Both the position numbers and the translations under genes were made by a program. From contig NZ_VKAB01000051.1 in assembly GCF_009769385.1 (NCBI RefSeq), positions 1 to 56,946 on the forward strand: a stretch of DNA of 56,946 nucleotides, read 5' to 3'. The notes below the pieces were generated by a model. The model had not been told where the DNA came from. It ran no database searches and saw nothing but the letters and a program-made list of their open reading frames with translations. This DNA is from Saccharothrix deserti (GTDB lineage Bacteria; Actinomycetota; Actinomycetes; Mycobacteriales; Pseudonocardiaceae). This document shows positions 1-8,948 of the stretch, in pieces (positions within the stretch are counted from its first letter, which is position 1; each line of letters opens with the position of its first letter).

Positions 1-82
1 ACAATTCGGCGGCCTCGAACCGCACCCGTTCCCGCCGGGCCCGTTGCTCCGCGGTCAGACCACCACCATCGGAATACCGCAT
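1..82 (-). CDS. IS630-like transposase, N-terminus (partial)
   Basis: The reverse strand starts at ATG 82 and reads MRYSDGGGLTAEQRARRERV and a few more residues before leaving the window at base 1. This opening is typical of actinobacterial helix-turn-helix transposases of the IS630 type, which bind and cut insertion-sequence ends; family knowledge only, as the catalytic DDE domain lies outside the window. It is transcribed away from the surface-protein gene to its right. It could equally be a stand-alone HTH protein or a broken copy. Confidence 0.65.
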   Translation of the reverse strand, partial: MRYSDGGGLTAEQRARRERVRFEAAEL

Positions 83-90
83 CCCACCGG

Positions 91-132
91 CATACACCCA
101 CCGGCATACACCCACCGGCATACACCCACCGG
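91..132. repeat. 14-bp tandem repeat, three units
   Basis: The unit CATACACCCACCGG occurs three times in a row at 91-104, 105-118 and 119-132, preceded by a partial unit (83-90). It lies just upstream of the transposase start and about 145 bases before the surface-protein gene. No function is evident; simple slippage is the likely origin. Confidence 0.85.
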
Positions 133-277
133 CAAGAGCAACCGTCACCCCGAAACGAAAAGATCGGTAACAGGTGCGCTGATTCACACCCTGATTCACC
201 CAATCGTATGGCACATGGGGAGACGCCGGTTCTGGTTTTATGTGACGGTGCACGACGACTTACACAGAGGGATAGCG

Positions 278-2776
278 ATGGGCCGGAGAACCCTGACGCG
301 TAGGGGTGGACTGGCGCGGGTGGGGCTGGCTGGTCTGTTGCTGGCAAGCAGCGGTATCACGGGGGCGACTGCCGGGACGGCTGCCGCGTCGGCGACGGAC
401 GGCACGTTGACGGTCCAAGTGTTGCGGGACTTCTTCGGCACCGGCGTGATCAACACGACGATGGACGTGCCGCAGCGAGGCATGCACGTCGACATCTCCG
501 ACCCACAAGGCCGTCACGTCACCGGTATCACTGATGCCACCGGAAAAGTCGTGGTGCCGCCGTCCACCGTGCTGACCGGCGGCCACTACCGCGTCGATGT
601 CACGGTTCCCGAGCCCTACAGCGGTTATCTGCGGGCGGCGCCGGCGTCGACGGCGACCAACCACTTCGACAGCTTCACGACCTTCGTGGACGTGTCGGAC
701 GGCAAGGACGACTCGGTGATCACCGGGGTCTGGAACCCCGTCCACTATGCCCTGCCGGATTCCCGTTATTTCGTGCCGATCCAGAACGCTGCCAACGGGC
801 AGGACACCCGGGCATTGGTGGCGTTCGGTGTGAACGCCCGCGGTACGTGTCCTGACGATGTCGCGTGCCCGACCACGCTCGCCACCCAGGACCAGGTGGG
901 CACGACGTTCGGGCTGGCCTACGACAAGGACCGGCGCCGGCTGTTCCAGAGCGCGTTCGCCCGGCGGCACACCCTGTACGGGCCGGAGGGCGCGGACGCG
1001 ATCTACACCGTTCCGGTCGACGGCGGCGGCGAACCGACCCTGTTCGCGAAGGTGCCGGGCGCCGCGGTGACGCCCCACGACACCACCAACATGATCAAGG
1101 ACGGCGGGTTCACCGACGCGCCCGGCAAGGAGAGCATCGGCGGCCTGGCCCTGTCGGAGGACGGCTCCACGCTGTACGCGCTGAACCTGCTGACCCGGAC
1201 TTTGGTCAGCTTCGACGCCACCGGGACCACCGCCTCGGCGCCCGCGGCCACGGTGCCGGTCCCGGACCCGGGCTGCGCGGCGCCCACCGACTGGCGGCCG
1301 TTCGCTGTCGCCGCACACGATGCCACCCTGTACGTCGGTGGTGTGTGCAGCGCGGAAAGCACGCAGAACCGCGCGGACCTGAAGGCTGTCGTCTACACCT
1401 ACGACGGCACGCGATTCACCACGGTGCTGACCCAGTCGCTTGACTTCGAGCGCGGCGATGTCCTCACCGGCCGATCTGACCCTCCCCAGACCAACCACTG
1501 GAACCCGTGGAACACCGACCTGTCGACCTGGGAAGAACACGACGTGACCGGTGACGGCACGATGGTCGACCCGCAGCCGCAACTGGCCAGCCTGGCTTTC
1601 GCGCGTGACGGGTCGATGATCCTCGGCTTCCGCGACCGGTTCATGGACGTGGTGGGCTGGGATGCGCTGGACCCGCGGCCGGGCAACAACGCCAACCAGC
1701 GCGGCTTTTCCGGTGGCGACATCAACATGGCCTGCGTCAATCCCGCCGGTGGATACTCCTGGGAAGGCACCGCAAACTGCCCCGACCACGCGAACGACAT
1801 CAACGACGGCGATCAGGCCGGCGGCGTGGTCGAGTACTTCCCGGGTGACTACTTTTCTCTGCAGGGCCCCGCAGGGCGCGCGGCGCACCAGGAAGCCGCG
1901 CTAGGGTCGGTTGCCTACATTCCGCAGCTGCAATGGGTCGTCGGCACGCAGATGGACCCGACCGTCAACGCCGCCACGGCCGGGACCGGTTACTACGACA
2001 TCACGACCGGCGCGGGGCCTGGTAACAACCCTCCGTCCAACGCGTACGAGTTCGTCGGTCGGGGCCGGAACGGGAACGGGTTCGGCAAGGCCGGTGGGCT
2101 CGGGGCCATCGCGTACCAGGCGGCGAACGCGCCGATCCAGATCGGCAACCTGGTGTGGTTCGACGGCGACCACAACGGCGTCCAGGACCCGGCGGACGTG
2201 CGGCTACCGGACGCGACGATCAACCTGCTGGACTCCACCGGCAAGCAGGTCGCCACGACCAGGACCGATGCGGCGGGCGAGTACTACTTCGGCGGTGTCG
2301 GCGCCGCCTACGAGCTCACGCCGGGCGCGGAATACACGGTGCAGTTCAATGTCTGCACCGCGGACACCGGCACGGTGCCAAGTCAGCCACCGGCTACCGA
2401 CCTTCGGTTCACGCTCCCGCTGACCGGCGACGACCGGGTGCACGACTCCAACGTGACCCCGCCGACCACCGGACAGCTGTGCAACGGATACGCGCCTGTC
2501 ACGGCACCGGCCAACCCCGGCGAAGTCGACCACACCATCGACGCCGGCGTGTACATCCCACAGCCGGAGCCGACCACGACGACGCCGCCGACGACGTCCG
2601 AACCGCCGACGACCCCGGCCCCGACCACGACGGTCCCCGCCAGCAAGAACACGGGTTCGCTGGCCGACACCGGTGTTTCCGGCCTGCCGTGGGCGGTCCT
2701 CGTCGGTGTCCTGGTCCTCGGTGTGGGCGCGGCACTCGCGTTCGTGAGCCGGAAACGCCGCACCAAGCAAGGCTGA
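278..2776 (+). CDS. Secreted SdrD_B-type protein with LAxTG sorting signal
   Basis: An 832-aa extracellular protein. The start chosen is ATG 278, behind AGAGGG, because the next residues form a signal peptide (MGRRTLTRRGG, then a hydrophobic stretch ending near ATAGTAAASA); an in-frame ATG at 44 would add 78 non-signal residues. The middle has beta-propeller-like repeats (GLALSEDGSTLYALN). Residues about 620-700 form an SdrD_B/Cna-B-like domain (IGNLVWFDGDHNGVQDP, then AGEYYFGG). A Thr/Pro-rich wall spacer follows, then LADTG, a hydrophobic helix and RKRR: a cell-wall sorting signal of the LAxTG class handled by actinobacterial class E sortases. No sortase gene is in the window. The substrate or binding partner is unknown. 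Confidence 0.9.
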   Translation: MGRRTLTRRGGLARVGLAGLLLASSGITGATAGTAAASATDGTLTVQVLRDFFGTGVINTTMDVPQRGMHVDISDPQGRHVTGITDATGKVVVPPSTVLTGGHYRVDVTVPEPYSGYLRAAPASTATNHFDSFTTFVDVSDGKDDSVITGVWNPVHYALPDSRYFVPIQNAANGQDTRALVAFGVNARGTCPDDVACPTTLATQDQVGTTFGLAYDKDRRRLFQSAFARRHTLYGPEGADAIYTVPVDGGGEPTLFAKVPGAAVTPHDTTNMIKDGGFTDAPGKESIGGLALSEDGSTLYALNLLTRTLVSFDATGTTASAPAATVPVPDPGCAAPTDWRPFAVAAHDATLYVGGVCSAESTQNRADLKAVVYTYDGTRFTTVLTQSLDFERGDVLTGRSDPPQTNHWNPWNTDLSTWEEHDVTGDGTMVDPQPQLASLAFARDGSMILGFRDRFMDVVGWDALDPRPGNNANQRGFSGGDINMACVNPAGGYSWEGTANCPDHANDINDGDQAGGVVEYFPGDYFSLQGPAGRAAHQEAALGSVAYIPQLQWVVGTQMDPTVNAATAGTGYYDITTGAGPGNNPPSNAYEFVGRGRNGNGFGKAGGLGAIAYQAANAPIQIGNLVWFDGDHNGVQDPADVRLPDATINLLDSTGKQVATTRTDAAGEYYFGGVGAAYELTPGAEYTVQFNVCTADTGTVPSQPPATDLRFTLPLTGDDRVHDSNVTPPTTGQLCNGYAPVTAPANPGEVDHTIDAGVYIPQPEPTTTTPPTTSEPPTTPAPTTTVPASKNTGSLADTGVSGLPWAVLVGVLVLGVGAALAFVSRKRRTKQG

Positions 2777-2780
2777 ACAA

Positions 2781-2824
2781 GGTCTGCCCGCCCGCGATCC
2801 CCGACTCGCGCGGGCGGGTAGACC
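2781..2824 (+). terminator. Hairpin after surface-protein gene
   Basis: GGTCTGCCCGCCCGCG at 2781-2796 pairs with 2809-2824 around a 12-nt loop, five bases after the stop codon of the surface protein. There is no T run, as is common for actinomycete terminators. Confidence 0.6.
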
Positions 2825-3032
2825 ACCTGTCCCGGTAGACGACAACGGGCCATTCACGTGGCCGACGAGATCGGCCGGCCCGAGGTGGTCGCAGAGCGTG
2901 TCGCGATCAACGGCACGGCCAACAACGCGGGGACGAACCCTGCGGCGAAGGTGATGTCGCCGCAGGGGAGCCGTGTGGCGGCTGGATCGACTTCGTCTAC
3001 GGCTGGCGAGCTGTAAGTGGTCTCGACTACGT

Positions 3033-3870
3033 CTAGTGTGAGGAATCTGCCTTCGTCGGGCGGGTTGCTCCGGCGTGGTCGTCGCCGTTGTAGCGGCAGT
3101 TGTCGATTTGGGCTGGCCGCCCTGATCGGGTGCGTGGATCATGTGGCCGTTGCCGTGTAGAGACCAACGTGGTGGATGTTGTCGGGTGTGCCGTAAGAGA
3201 TGAGGTCGCCCGGCGGCAGCGGCTGTCTGGCCGGGACGCGTGAGCCTGCGTCGAATTGGGTCTGTGCGGTGCGGGGCAGGGTACTCCGGCCGCAGCGTAG
3301 GCGGCTTGGTGAACCCGGAGCAGTCGAAGCCGCCGTCGTGGAGGCCGTCGTCGCCCCAGACGTAGGGCAGGCCGCGTTGTCCGCAGGCGTAGTCGATCGC
3401 GCTTCGCGGTTGGGTGCCTGGATGGCGTTACAGTCTCCGCTGCCGATCACGGCTTCGGTGTATCTGGTGGCTTGGTCGAGGACCTGGTCGACGTACCAGT
3501 CAGCGTCGTTGTAGGCGCGTAGGGCTGCGCGGAGGTCGCCTCGGTCTACTCCGTGGTCGCAGAGGTGGAAGGCGGCGGCGCGGACGGCGTCACGAGGGTT
3601 GTAGCGGACGGTGGCGTGTCGCCGCCGGGGTGGGATGGTGTGAGTGGCGGCGACCTCGTCGAAAGTCGGGGCGAGGAACTGCATGGGTCCTGCGGCTCCG
3701 GTGTGGGTTTCGCCATCCAGCGCAAGCCCCGCGCCCGCAACCGCGTGGCGATCTCGGTATGGGTGTGGGAGACCGGAAGCGCCAGGTGAGCGGGCGGCCG
3801 TAGACGCGGATCTCACGGAGCGTCTGGTCTCGGACCTCGATCTGTCGGACCGGTTGGTTCACGTCGCCGC
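3033..3870 (-). pseudogene. Broken lytic transglycosylase-NlpC/P60 fusion
   Basis: Pieces in different reverse frames rebuild a secreted peptidoglycan hydrolase of the kind that opens the wall for conjugation. The transglycosylase part is seen as AAGPMQFLAPTFDEVA and YNPRDAVRAAAFHLCDHG, with ALRAYNDADWYVDQVL. The NlpC/P60 part is YACGQRGLPYVWGDDG, then GFDCSGFTK with the catalytic Cys, then LPRTAQTQFDAGS and GDLISYGTPDNIHHVGLY with the His. The tail IDNCRYNGDDHAGATRP ends at TAG 3033. Moving between these pieces needs at least three frame changes (near 3310, near 3120 and upstream of 3720), so the gene is dead. It belongs with the decayed element ending at tRNA-Val(GAC). Confidence 0.75.
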
Positions 3871-3989
3871 AGATCAACGGTTTGGGCTCGCCCTTCTGGG
3901 GGTCTTGACCTCACGGATGCGGTATTCGGCGCGCTTGACCGTGGACCAGGCTCAGTGGCAATCCGCCTTGACCCCGTAGGGCACAAACC

Positions 3990-4063
3990 GGACCTGGGCT
4001 GACCTGCGACTTCGTATCCCGGTGCCTACTGCGGCCTTGCAACGGGACCTGGGCTGACCTGCG
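3990..4063. repeat. 19-bp direct repeat pair
   Basis: GGACCTGGGCTGACCTGCG is present at 3990-4008 and again at 4045-4063, a 55-bp period, in the non-coding stretch 3871-4156. A related CCTGGGCTGACC occurs near 20470, in another element scrap. The meaning is unknown; an element-end or transfer-related site is possible. Confidence 0.7.
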
Positions 4064-4156
4064 CAAACACTTGATCAGTTGAGTGCCCCCGGCAGGGCGC
4101 CAACCTGCGCAGCTCCGCGGTGAGCTTGCTGTCTTCGCGACGGTGGTGGTGTTGTC

Positions 4157-5062
4157 GTGATCGCAGGACGGCTGCGGAGTTACATGCGGGAGTTGGGCGT
4201 CGACGTGGGGGAGTGGCGCGAGGTGGCTGATCTTGCGTCCGTCGGGATGGTGTGGATTGGTTGGCGTGGCGGTCCGGTGGAGGACTGGCATGCGGTTCCG
4301 TGGTGTCGGATCGACACACCCGAGCTGGTGCGGGCTTCTGTGGCGACGACCCGTGCGGTGCGAGGGATGGTGCGTGTCCGGCTGCCGGAGCAGGTCTGTT
4401 CTCCGGTGGCCGGTGGCGAGTCGTCGGAGCACGCGTATGAACTGCTCGGGGACGTCGGTCGGGTGATCGCTGATCCGGGACGGGTGCTGCCTGACGGGAG
4501 GACGGTGGCCGAGGTGGCGCCGAGTGAGGCGCATGCGGGGGAGTTCGTGGGGTTCGTGGATTCGGTTGTGCGTCGGTGGGCGGCGTTGGCGTTCGAACAC
4601 GGGTTGTGCGCGGTGGTGTTGATGTTGGCGTCGGTGGCGGCTCGGTCGGCTCGTCACTGGTGGGGGACGCCGTGGTGGCCTGTACGGGTGGAGGAGTTCC
4701 TTCGACGTCTGGACGACCCTGACCGGTGGGGCGATCCATTGGTGACGGCCCATGTCCGTCTGGTTCGGGAACGGTTGCAGGGGATCGATCGCCGGGAGCT
4801 TCGGCGAGAACTGCTGGTAGGGCCGGATCGGCTGGATCCGACGGTGTTGGCGTCGTGTCTGTCCGCTGGGTTGGGCGATGGCTTGCTGGTGGACAGGCCG
4901 CGTGTTGCAGGGACGTGGTTTCGCGATGTTGCCGCGTTGCTCGAGCCGGAGACGCCAACCGCGGTCAGAAGTCGCGCCGAAGCCGCGTTGACGATGACAC
5001 CCGCAGGACAGGCCGAGGAAGGATTTCGAGTCGCCATCGGGACTGAACGTCCTCCTGGGTGA
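4157..5062 (+). CDS. Hypothetical protein of the decayed element
   Basis: A 301-aa soluble protein starting at GTG 4157. I do not recognise the family. It has no signal peptide or clear membrane segment; the centre is Trp-rich (HWWGTPWWPVRVEEFLRRLDD) and followed by charged helices (RLQGIDRRELRRELLVG). Composition and absence of stops over 900 bases support real coding. It lies between the broken cell-wall hydrolase and the excisionase-like gene, so it probably came in with the same mobile element. No ribosome binding site better than GTGGTGTTGTC is seen upstream, so the exact start is uncertain. Confidence 0.55.
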   Translation: MIAGRLRSYMRELGVDVGEWREVADLASVGMVWIGWRGGPVEDWHAVPWCRIDTPELVRASVATTRAVRGMVRVRLPEQVCSPVAGGESSEHAYELLGDVGRVIADPGRVLPDGRTVAEVAPSEAHAGEFVGFVDSVVRRWAALAFEHGLCAVVLMLASVAARSARHWWGTPWWPVRVEEFLRRLDDPDRWGDPLVTAHVRLVRERLQGIDRRELRRELLVGPDRLDPTVLASCLSAGLGDGLLVDRPRVAGTWFRDVAALLEPETPTAVRSRAEAALTMTPAGQAEEGFRVAIGTERPPG

Positions 5063-5472
5063 TTGGTGCCGGAGCGGTCCCCAGTTTGTGCGTGGTGGTG
5101 GAGAGCAGTGTCCGAGTCGTCATCGATGGTCTTGGTCGGCTCCAGCGCGGTCTCTGCGCGGCTGGTGACACAGCCCGGTCGGCGGGTCGCCGTAGATCGT
5201 CGAAAAGTCGGCGGACGCGTGTCCCCGGAGGGGCCGATTTTCGGAGTTCAGGGGTGTCACAGCGCAACGTCTCGACGCGGCGCACCGCCCTCTGACGGGA
5301 GGATCTCCATGTCCCGGCTCGTCCCGCAACCACGCTCCGGCGGGCACTCGCCCTGCTCGTCACGGTCCTGTCCGGTAACGATGGCGCGGCTCGACAGGTC
5401 CGTTCACGCAACGTCCAGGCGTGTGCTCGGCATGACAAGTCGTGGTGCCGTGCGGCGGAGTGGGAGCGCACG
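5063..5472. other. Non-coding stretch
   Basis: About 410 bases with no gene I can support. No repeat, RNA gene or clear promoter stands out. Confidence 0.5.
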
Positions 5473-5751
5473 GTGATCGCCGACTTCGCTGCGGACGACG
5501 GCGGAGCGCACCCGGCCGAGGGTTCCGCCGAAGTGGATGACCAGTGGGCGTTGCGGCTCTACACACCGGCGCAGGCCGCGGAGATGTTGGCGGTGAAGGA
5601 GAGCTGGCTTCGGCGCAAGGCCGGGCTGCGTGCGATTCCGTCCACGTTCGTCGGCAAGCATCTGCGGTTTTCGGCAGCGGATCTGCGTGCCATCGCCGCG
5701 CTCGGTACCCGCGCCGCGCGGGACTCCCGGAAGCATCCGCAGCGGCGCTGA
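5473..5751 (+). CDS. Excisionase-like small HTH protein
   Basis: A 92-aa protein whose C-terminal half is a MerR/excisionase-type winged helix: LYTPAQAAEMLAVKESWLRR, then KAGLRAIPSTFVGKHLRFS and a basic tail (RDSRKHPQRR). Such proteins bend att DNA and steer tyrosine integrases towards excision. It sits 3 bases upstream of the truncated integrase at 5755, the usual xis-int order, which supports the call. Its partner is broken, so it is probably a relic although its own frame is intact. Confidence 0.75.
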   Translation: MIADFAADDGGAHPAEGSAEVDDQWALRLYTPAQAAEMLAVKESWLRRKAGLRAIPSTFVGKHLRFSAADLRAIAALGTRAARDSRKHPQRR

Positions 5752-6326
5752 CCGTCACCAGCGGAACCGATGGGTTTCCACCAGGTCGGGACGGCCGCCA
5801 CCGAAGGCTGCTTCACACCGGAGACCTGTCGGCTCCTGCACGACGGCGCGCCACGCGGGACAAGTGCGTCCGCGAGCGACCACATACGGCTTGACATTCG
5901 CCCCGAGGTCGGCGGCAGGCTGGTGCTCGGTCCGCCCAAGACCCGTGCCGGGGTCCGCGCGGTGCACCTGCCGCCGTTCCTGGTCGAGCTGCTCACCGAG
6001 CACCGGGCACAGCAGGACCACGAGCATGTGTTCACCACCACGGACGGCGGGGGCCTGCTGCGGCGGTCGAACTTCCGCCGTCGGGTCTGGCTGCCCGCCG
6101 TCGGCGGTGACTCACGACGAGGGTGGGCGCCGCTGATGCCCGGCCTGCACTTCCACGACCTGCGTCACACGCACAAGACGTGGTTGATCGAGGACGGTGT
6201 GCCGGAGATCGCCCAGTGCAAGCGGCTGGGGCATCGGCTGCCGGGCGTGCGCGGCACCTACTCACACGTGACGCAGGTCATGGTCGATCAATTGCTGCAT
6301 ACGCTCCCGAGCAGGAGCGCCCCAAG

Positions 6327-6350
6327 ATCGTTTGCTCCCAATCTGCTCCC
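6327..6350. repeat. TGCTCCC arm-type repeats of integrase
   Basis: Two copies of the TGCTCCCA/TGCTCCCAC motif lie about 12 bases apart at the 3' end of the integrase remnant. They match, in reverse, the GGGAGCA pairs beside the integrases at 19088 and 26884, so they are probably integrase arm-binding sites. Confidence 0.5.
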
Positions 6351-6361
6351 ACGACAGCAGA

Positions 6362-6394
6362 ACAGCCCGTCGGTGAAGATCACCGACAGGCTGT
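6362..6394 (-). terminator. Hairpin behind tRNA-Val(GAC)
   Basis: ACAGCC-C-GTCGGTG at 6362-6375 pairs with CACCGAC-A-GGCTGT at 6381-6394, giving 13 pairs, one mismatch and a 5-nt loop. It begins 22 bases beyond the 3' end of tRNA-Val on the reverse strand and also closes the integrase remnant on the forward strand. Confidence 0.65.
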
Positions 6395-6415
6395 CTGACC
6401 TGCGTATATCGCTGG

Positions 6416-6487
<72 letters not shown>

Positions 6488-6488
6488 G

Positions 6489-6560
6489 AGGCGGAGACGG
6501 GAATCGAACCCGTGTACAGGGCTTTGCAGGCCCTTGCCTAAGCCACTCGGCCACTCCGCC
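6489..6560 (-). tRNA. tRNA-Cys(GCA)
   Basis: A reverse-strand 72-nt tRNA: acceptor GGCGGAG/CTCCGCC, anticodon stem AGGGC/GCCCT around loop CTGCAAA, T loop TTCGATT, discriminator T. It is spaced one base from tRNA-Val(GAC), so the two are probably one transcript. Confidence 0.95.
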
Positions 6561-6618
6561 ACGATTCCTGAAGGCTAGCACCCAGGAGTCTGGCCTGAGC
6601 CCAAGGGGCCCTCTGCCG

Positions 6619-6691
6619 AGCGGATGACGAGACTCGAACTCGCGACCCTCACCTTGGCAAGGTGATGCGCTACCAACTGCGCTACATCCGC
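6619..6691 (-). tRNA. tRNA-Gly(GCC)
   Basis: A reverse-strand 73-nt tRNA: acceptor GCGGATG/CATCCGC, anticodon stem TCACC/GGTGA around loop TTGCCAA, T loop TTCGAGT, discriminator T. First gene of the Gly-Cys-Val tRNA cluster. Confidence 0.95.
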
Positions 6692-6836
6692 ATGCTCCGT
6701 GGATTTCTTGGAACTTTTCCCTTTTGGGGCTTGTCGTTCCCGTCTTCCCCGGTGCGAGAGGAACTTTATTACATGCACCGCAGCGGGATCAAATCGGGGG
6801 TCACTTGATCCCCTGGGAGGCCCGCTACCTGCACTT

Positions 6837-7262
6837 TTAGGTCAGATCGTTGGAGATCAGGTGGGTCAGGGCCTCGTCGACGTCGACCCACAGGTGCTCG
6901 TTCCCGGGCACCACGACGTCGTACGTGCGGTCGAGGAAGTCGGCCAGTTCCTGTGCCGAGGCCTCGAACATGGCGTGGCCGGACGGCGAGCTCAGTTCGA
7001 TCACCACGACCTCGGGGTCGTCGGCGGCCGGGCGGATCCGGACGTCGCCGTCTCCGGCGTCGGCGATCAGGCCGTCGGCGAGCAGGTCGCGGGCGAACAC
7101 CCACTCCACCCATCCGGCACGGCCGGTTCGGAACGCGGCGACTACCGCGTACGGATCTTTCGTGTCGTAGCGGAGCTCCACTTGCACCGGGACAGCCGGG
7201 GTCCTCGGCGCCAGCAAGTCGAACACCGCTGTCGAGCGGAGTGTCACGTGGTCGTTGCGCAT
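6837..7262 (-). CDS. SsgA-family sporulation/cell division protein
   Basis: A 141-aa SsgA-like protein (SALP). Diagnostic runs are VELRYDTKDPYAVVAAF, then VEWVFARDLLADGL, VVVIELSSPSGHAMFEA and the C-terminal acidic helix with LTHLI. SALPs occur in morphologically complex actinomycetes; SsgB recruits FtsZ to sporulation septa, and others act in wall remodelling. The sequence is closest in layout to SsgB, but orthology cannot be settled here, so no symbol is given. It starts at ATG 7262 behind GGGAAGGGAGAAGAGGG. It stands alone between the tRNA cluster and the divergent sigma factor gene. Confidence 0.93.
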   Translation of the reverse strand: MRNDHVTLRSTAVFDLLAPRTPAVPVQVELRYDTKDPYAVVAAFRTGRAGWVEWVFARDLLADGLIADAGDGDVRIRPAADDPEVVVIELSSPSGHAMFEASAQELADFLDRTYDVVVPGNEHLWVDVDEALTHLISNDLT

Positions 7263-7481
7263 CGTCGTTACCCTCTTCTCCCTTCCCGGCCAATCGAACG
7301 ACCGAGCTCTCTACATGTGACGTATATGTGGCGAGGAACGCTCGACTCTGCGGGGTTTATCACCCGATTGGGGTCATAACACTCCACTGGGCGACCGTGT
7401 CGATGCGTTCCGTGTCCACTGCGTCCGGCTTGCCCCCATCTTGCTGGGTTTAGCCTGAACCCGGTACCGGCTGTTGCGCGA

Positions 7482-8153
7482 ATGTTGGACGTGAGGACCT
7501 CTCTGGTGGCTGACTCGCCCGCCCCGCCGCGACACCAGCCCGACCGACGTCCCACCGACGTGGAGCTCGTCGGACGGGTCACGGCGGGTGACCGCGCGGC
7601 GTTCGGTGAACTCTACGACCGGTTCGCGAAACCGGCGTACTCGCTCGCCCGGCGCATCTGCGTCGACCCCGACCTCGCCGAGGACGTGGTCCAGGAGGCG
7701 TTCCTGGCCCTCTGGCGCAACCCTGCGGGCTACGACCGTTCACGCGGCGGCTTCGGCACGTGGCTGATGACCGTCGTGCACCACCGCGCGGTCGACGCGG
7801 TGCGCCGGGAGAACACACAGCGTAGACGAAACGTCCCGCTGACCGACGAGGTCTCCGAGTGGAACGTGTCACCGGCCGAGGGTGCGGACCACGCGGCGTT
7901 GACCGGTGTGGTCGGCGCGGAGGTGCGGGAGGCGCTGAAAGGGCTGCCCGAGGACCAGCGGCAGGTGATCGCGCTGGCCTACCTGGGCGGCTACACGCAG
8001 ATCGAAGTCGCGGCGTTGACCGGCGTACCCCTGGGCACGGTGAAATCGCGCACATTCGCCGCCATGCGCAGACTGCGCGCGGCACTGCACTCGGCATGGG
8101 CTGGGGAGACCGGCGGCGACACGCCGGGCAGGACGACGGGAGCACAACGGTGA
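7482..8153 (+). CDS. ECF RNA polymerase sigma factor (SigK-like)
   Basis: A 223-aa ECF sigma factor. Region 2 is seen as AFGELYDRFAKPAYSLARRI, then AEDVVQEAFLALWR and FGTWLMTVVHHRAVDAVRR; region 4 is ALKGLPEDQRQVIALAYLGG, then YTQIEVAALTGVPLGTVKSR. Such factors redirect RNA polymerase to a small regulon when an anti-sigma factor lets go. The start could be ATG 7482 or GTG 7506; the second trims an unstructured lead. Its stop overlaps the start of the next gene by four bases (GTGA), so sigma and anti-sigma are translationally coupled and form one operon with the membrane protein at 8949. Confidence 0.93.
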   Translation: MLDVRTSLVADSPAPPRHQPDRRPTDVELVGRVTAGDRAAFGELYDRFAKPAYSLARRICVDPDLAEDVVQEAFLALWRNPAGYDRSRGGFGTWLMTVVHHRAVDAVRRENTQRRRNVPLTDEVSEWNVSPAEGADHAALTGVVGAEVREALKGLPEDQRQVIALAYLGGYTQIEVAALTGVPLGTVKSRTFAAMRRLRAALHSAWAGETGGDTPGRTTGAQR

Positions 8154-8941
8154 CCGGGGTGCAGAGGGACGATTGGTGCCCTCACGAAGAGCTCGCGGTC
8201 GGTTTCGCGATGCACGCGCTCGAACCGGACGACGAGGCCTGGCTGCGCGCGCACCTGCCGGAGTGCGCACGGTGCCGGCAGGCGGTCCGCGCCACCCAGG
8301 AGGTGACCGCCACGCTGGGCGGGTCGTTGCGCCAGTACGAGCCGCCGCAGCAGCTGCGGACTCGGCTGATGGCCGCGATCGAGAACACACCGCAGGTGCG
8401 TGCGCCCGTGGCCGAGCCGATCGCGCTGGAGTCACGGCGTCGCCGTCGGTCCGGTGGGTGGGGGCGCAAGCTGGCCGTGGCCGCGGCGGCGCTCGTCGTG
8501 GTGGCGGGGATCGGCGTCGCGGGCGTGCGGTTCGACCAGTTGAACGATCAGGTCGCGCAGCAGGACGTGCGTGCAGAGCAGTTGGAGCGCGCGCTGCGGG
8601 TCGCGGCCGACCCGGAGACGAACCGGGCCGTGCTGCGGACCAAGTCGGGCGACACGTTGGCGGTGCTGCTGTCCGGTGACGACGCCGCTGCGGTCGTGCC
8701 GGTGAAGCTGCCGTCCAACGACGTGGCGGGGCAGACTTACGTGGTGTGGGGGACCAGTGCGGCGGAGCCTGTGGCATTGGCCACATTCGACGTCGCGGCG
8801 GACGGTTCGGACGTGCGGCTGCTGGCGTGGTCGCCGGACGCGCACGAGCACAGCGGGTTCGCGATTTCCCTGGAAGCGGGCCGTCAGGCGCCCGTGAAGC
8901 CTTCGGCTGTACTGGCATCCGGCCAGGTCGGCACCGCGTGA
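8150..8941 (+). CDS. RskA-like anti-sigma factor, membrane-bound
   Basis: A 263-aa partner of the preceding sigma factor. The N-terminus is a zinc-type anti-sigma domain (CPHEELAVGFAMHAL, then HLPECARCRQAV with the H-x3-C-x2-C pattern). One membrane helix follows at about residues 105-125 (KLAVAAAALVVVAGIGVAGV) after an RRRRR stop signal, then an RskA C-terminal extracytoplasmic domain (VVWGTSAAEPVALATFDV). RskA-class proteins are degraded stepwise to free SigK. GTG 8150 is chosen because it overlaps the sigma stop and begins the zinc domain directly. Confidence 0.92.
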   Translation: MTGVQRDDWCPHEELAVGFAMHALEPDDEAWLRAHLPECARCRQAVRATQEVTATLGGSLRQYEPPQQLRTRLMAAIENTPQVRAPVAEPIALESRRRRRSGGWGRKLAVAAAALVVVAGIGVAGVRFDQLNDQVAQQDVRAEQLERALRVAADPETNRAVLRTKSGDTLAVLLSGDDAAAVVPVKLPSNDVAGQTYVVWGTSAAEPVALATFDVAADGSDVRLLAWSPDAHEHSGFAISLEAGRQAPVKPSAVLASGQVGTA

Positions 8942-8948
8942 GGGACGC

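Larger units (their letters stand above)
5755..6398 (+). pseudogene. Truncated tyrosine integrase at tRNA-Val(GAC)
   Basis: Only the C-terminal catalytic half of a phage-type integrase remains. Visible parts are LGPPKTRAGVRAVHLPPFLV, LRRSNFRRRVWLPAVGG, the HxxR box in HFHDLRHTHKTW, the second His in RLGHRLPG and the nucleophile Tyr in GTYSHV. The arm-binding domain and first catalytic Arg, which should lie 150-200 residues further upstream, are missing: homology begins near base 5890, after only about 45 unrelated codons. The frame also slips near 6300; the alternative frame gives a natural-looking end at 6398. In the present frame translation runs into the antisense of tRNA-Val, giving a spurious TGIEPVT tail. 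The protein is the same subfamily as the integrases at 19088 and 26884. Confidence 0.8.

Noticed and set aside
260..1888. 542-aa reverse reading frame opposite the surface-protein gene
   Set aside because: It is the antisense of a gene with signal peptide, domains and sorting signal; the reverse translation is Arg/Val-rich and resembles no family.
2851..3032. Possible continuation of the surface-protein operon
   Set aside because: No start, ribosome binding site or family match; treated as non-coding.
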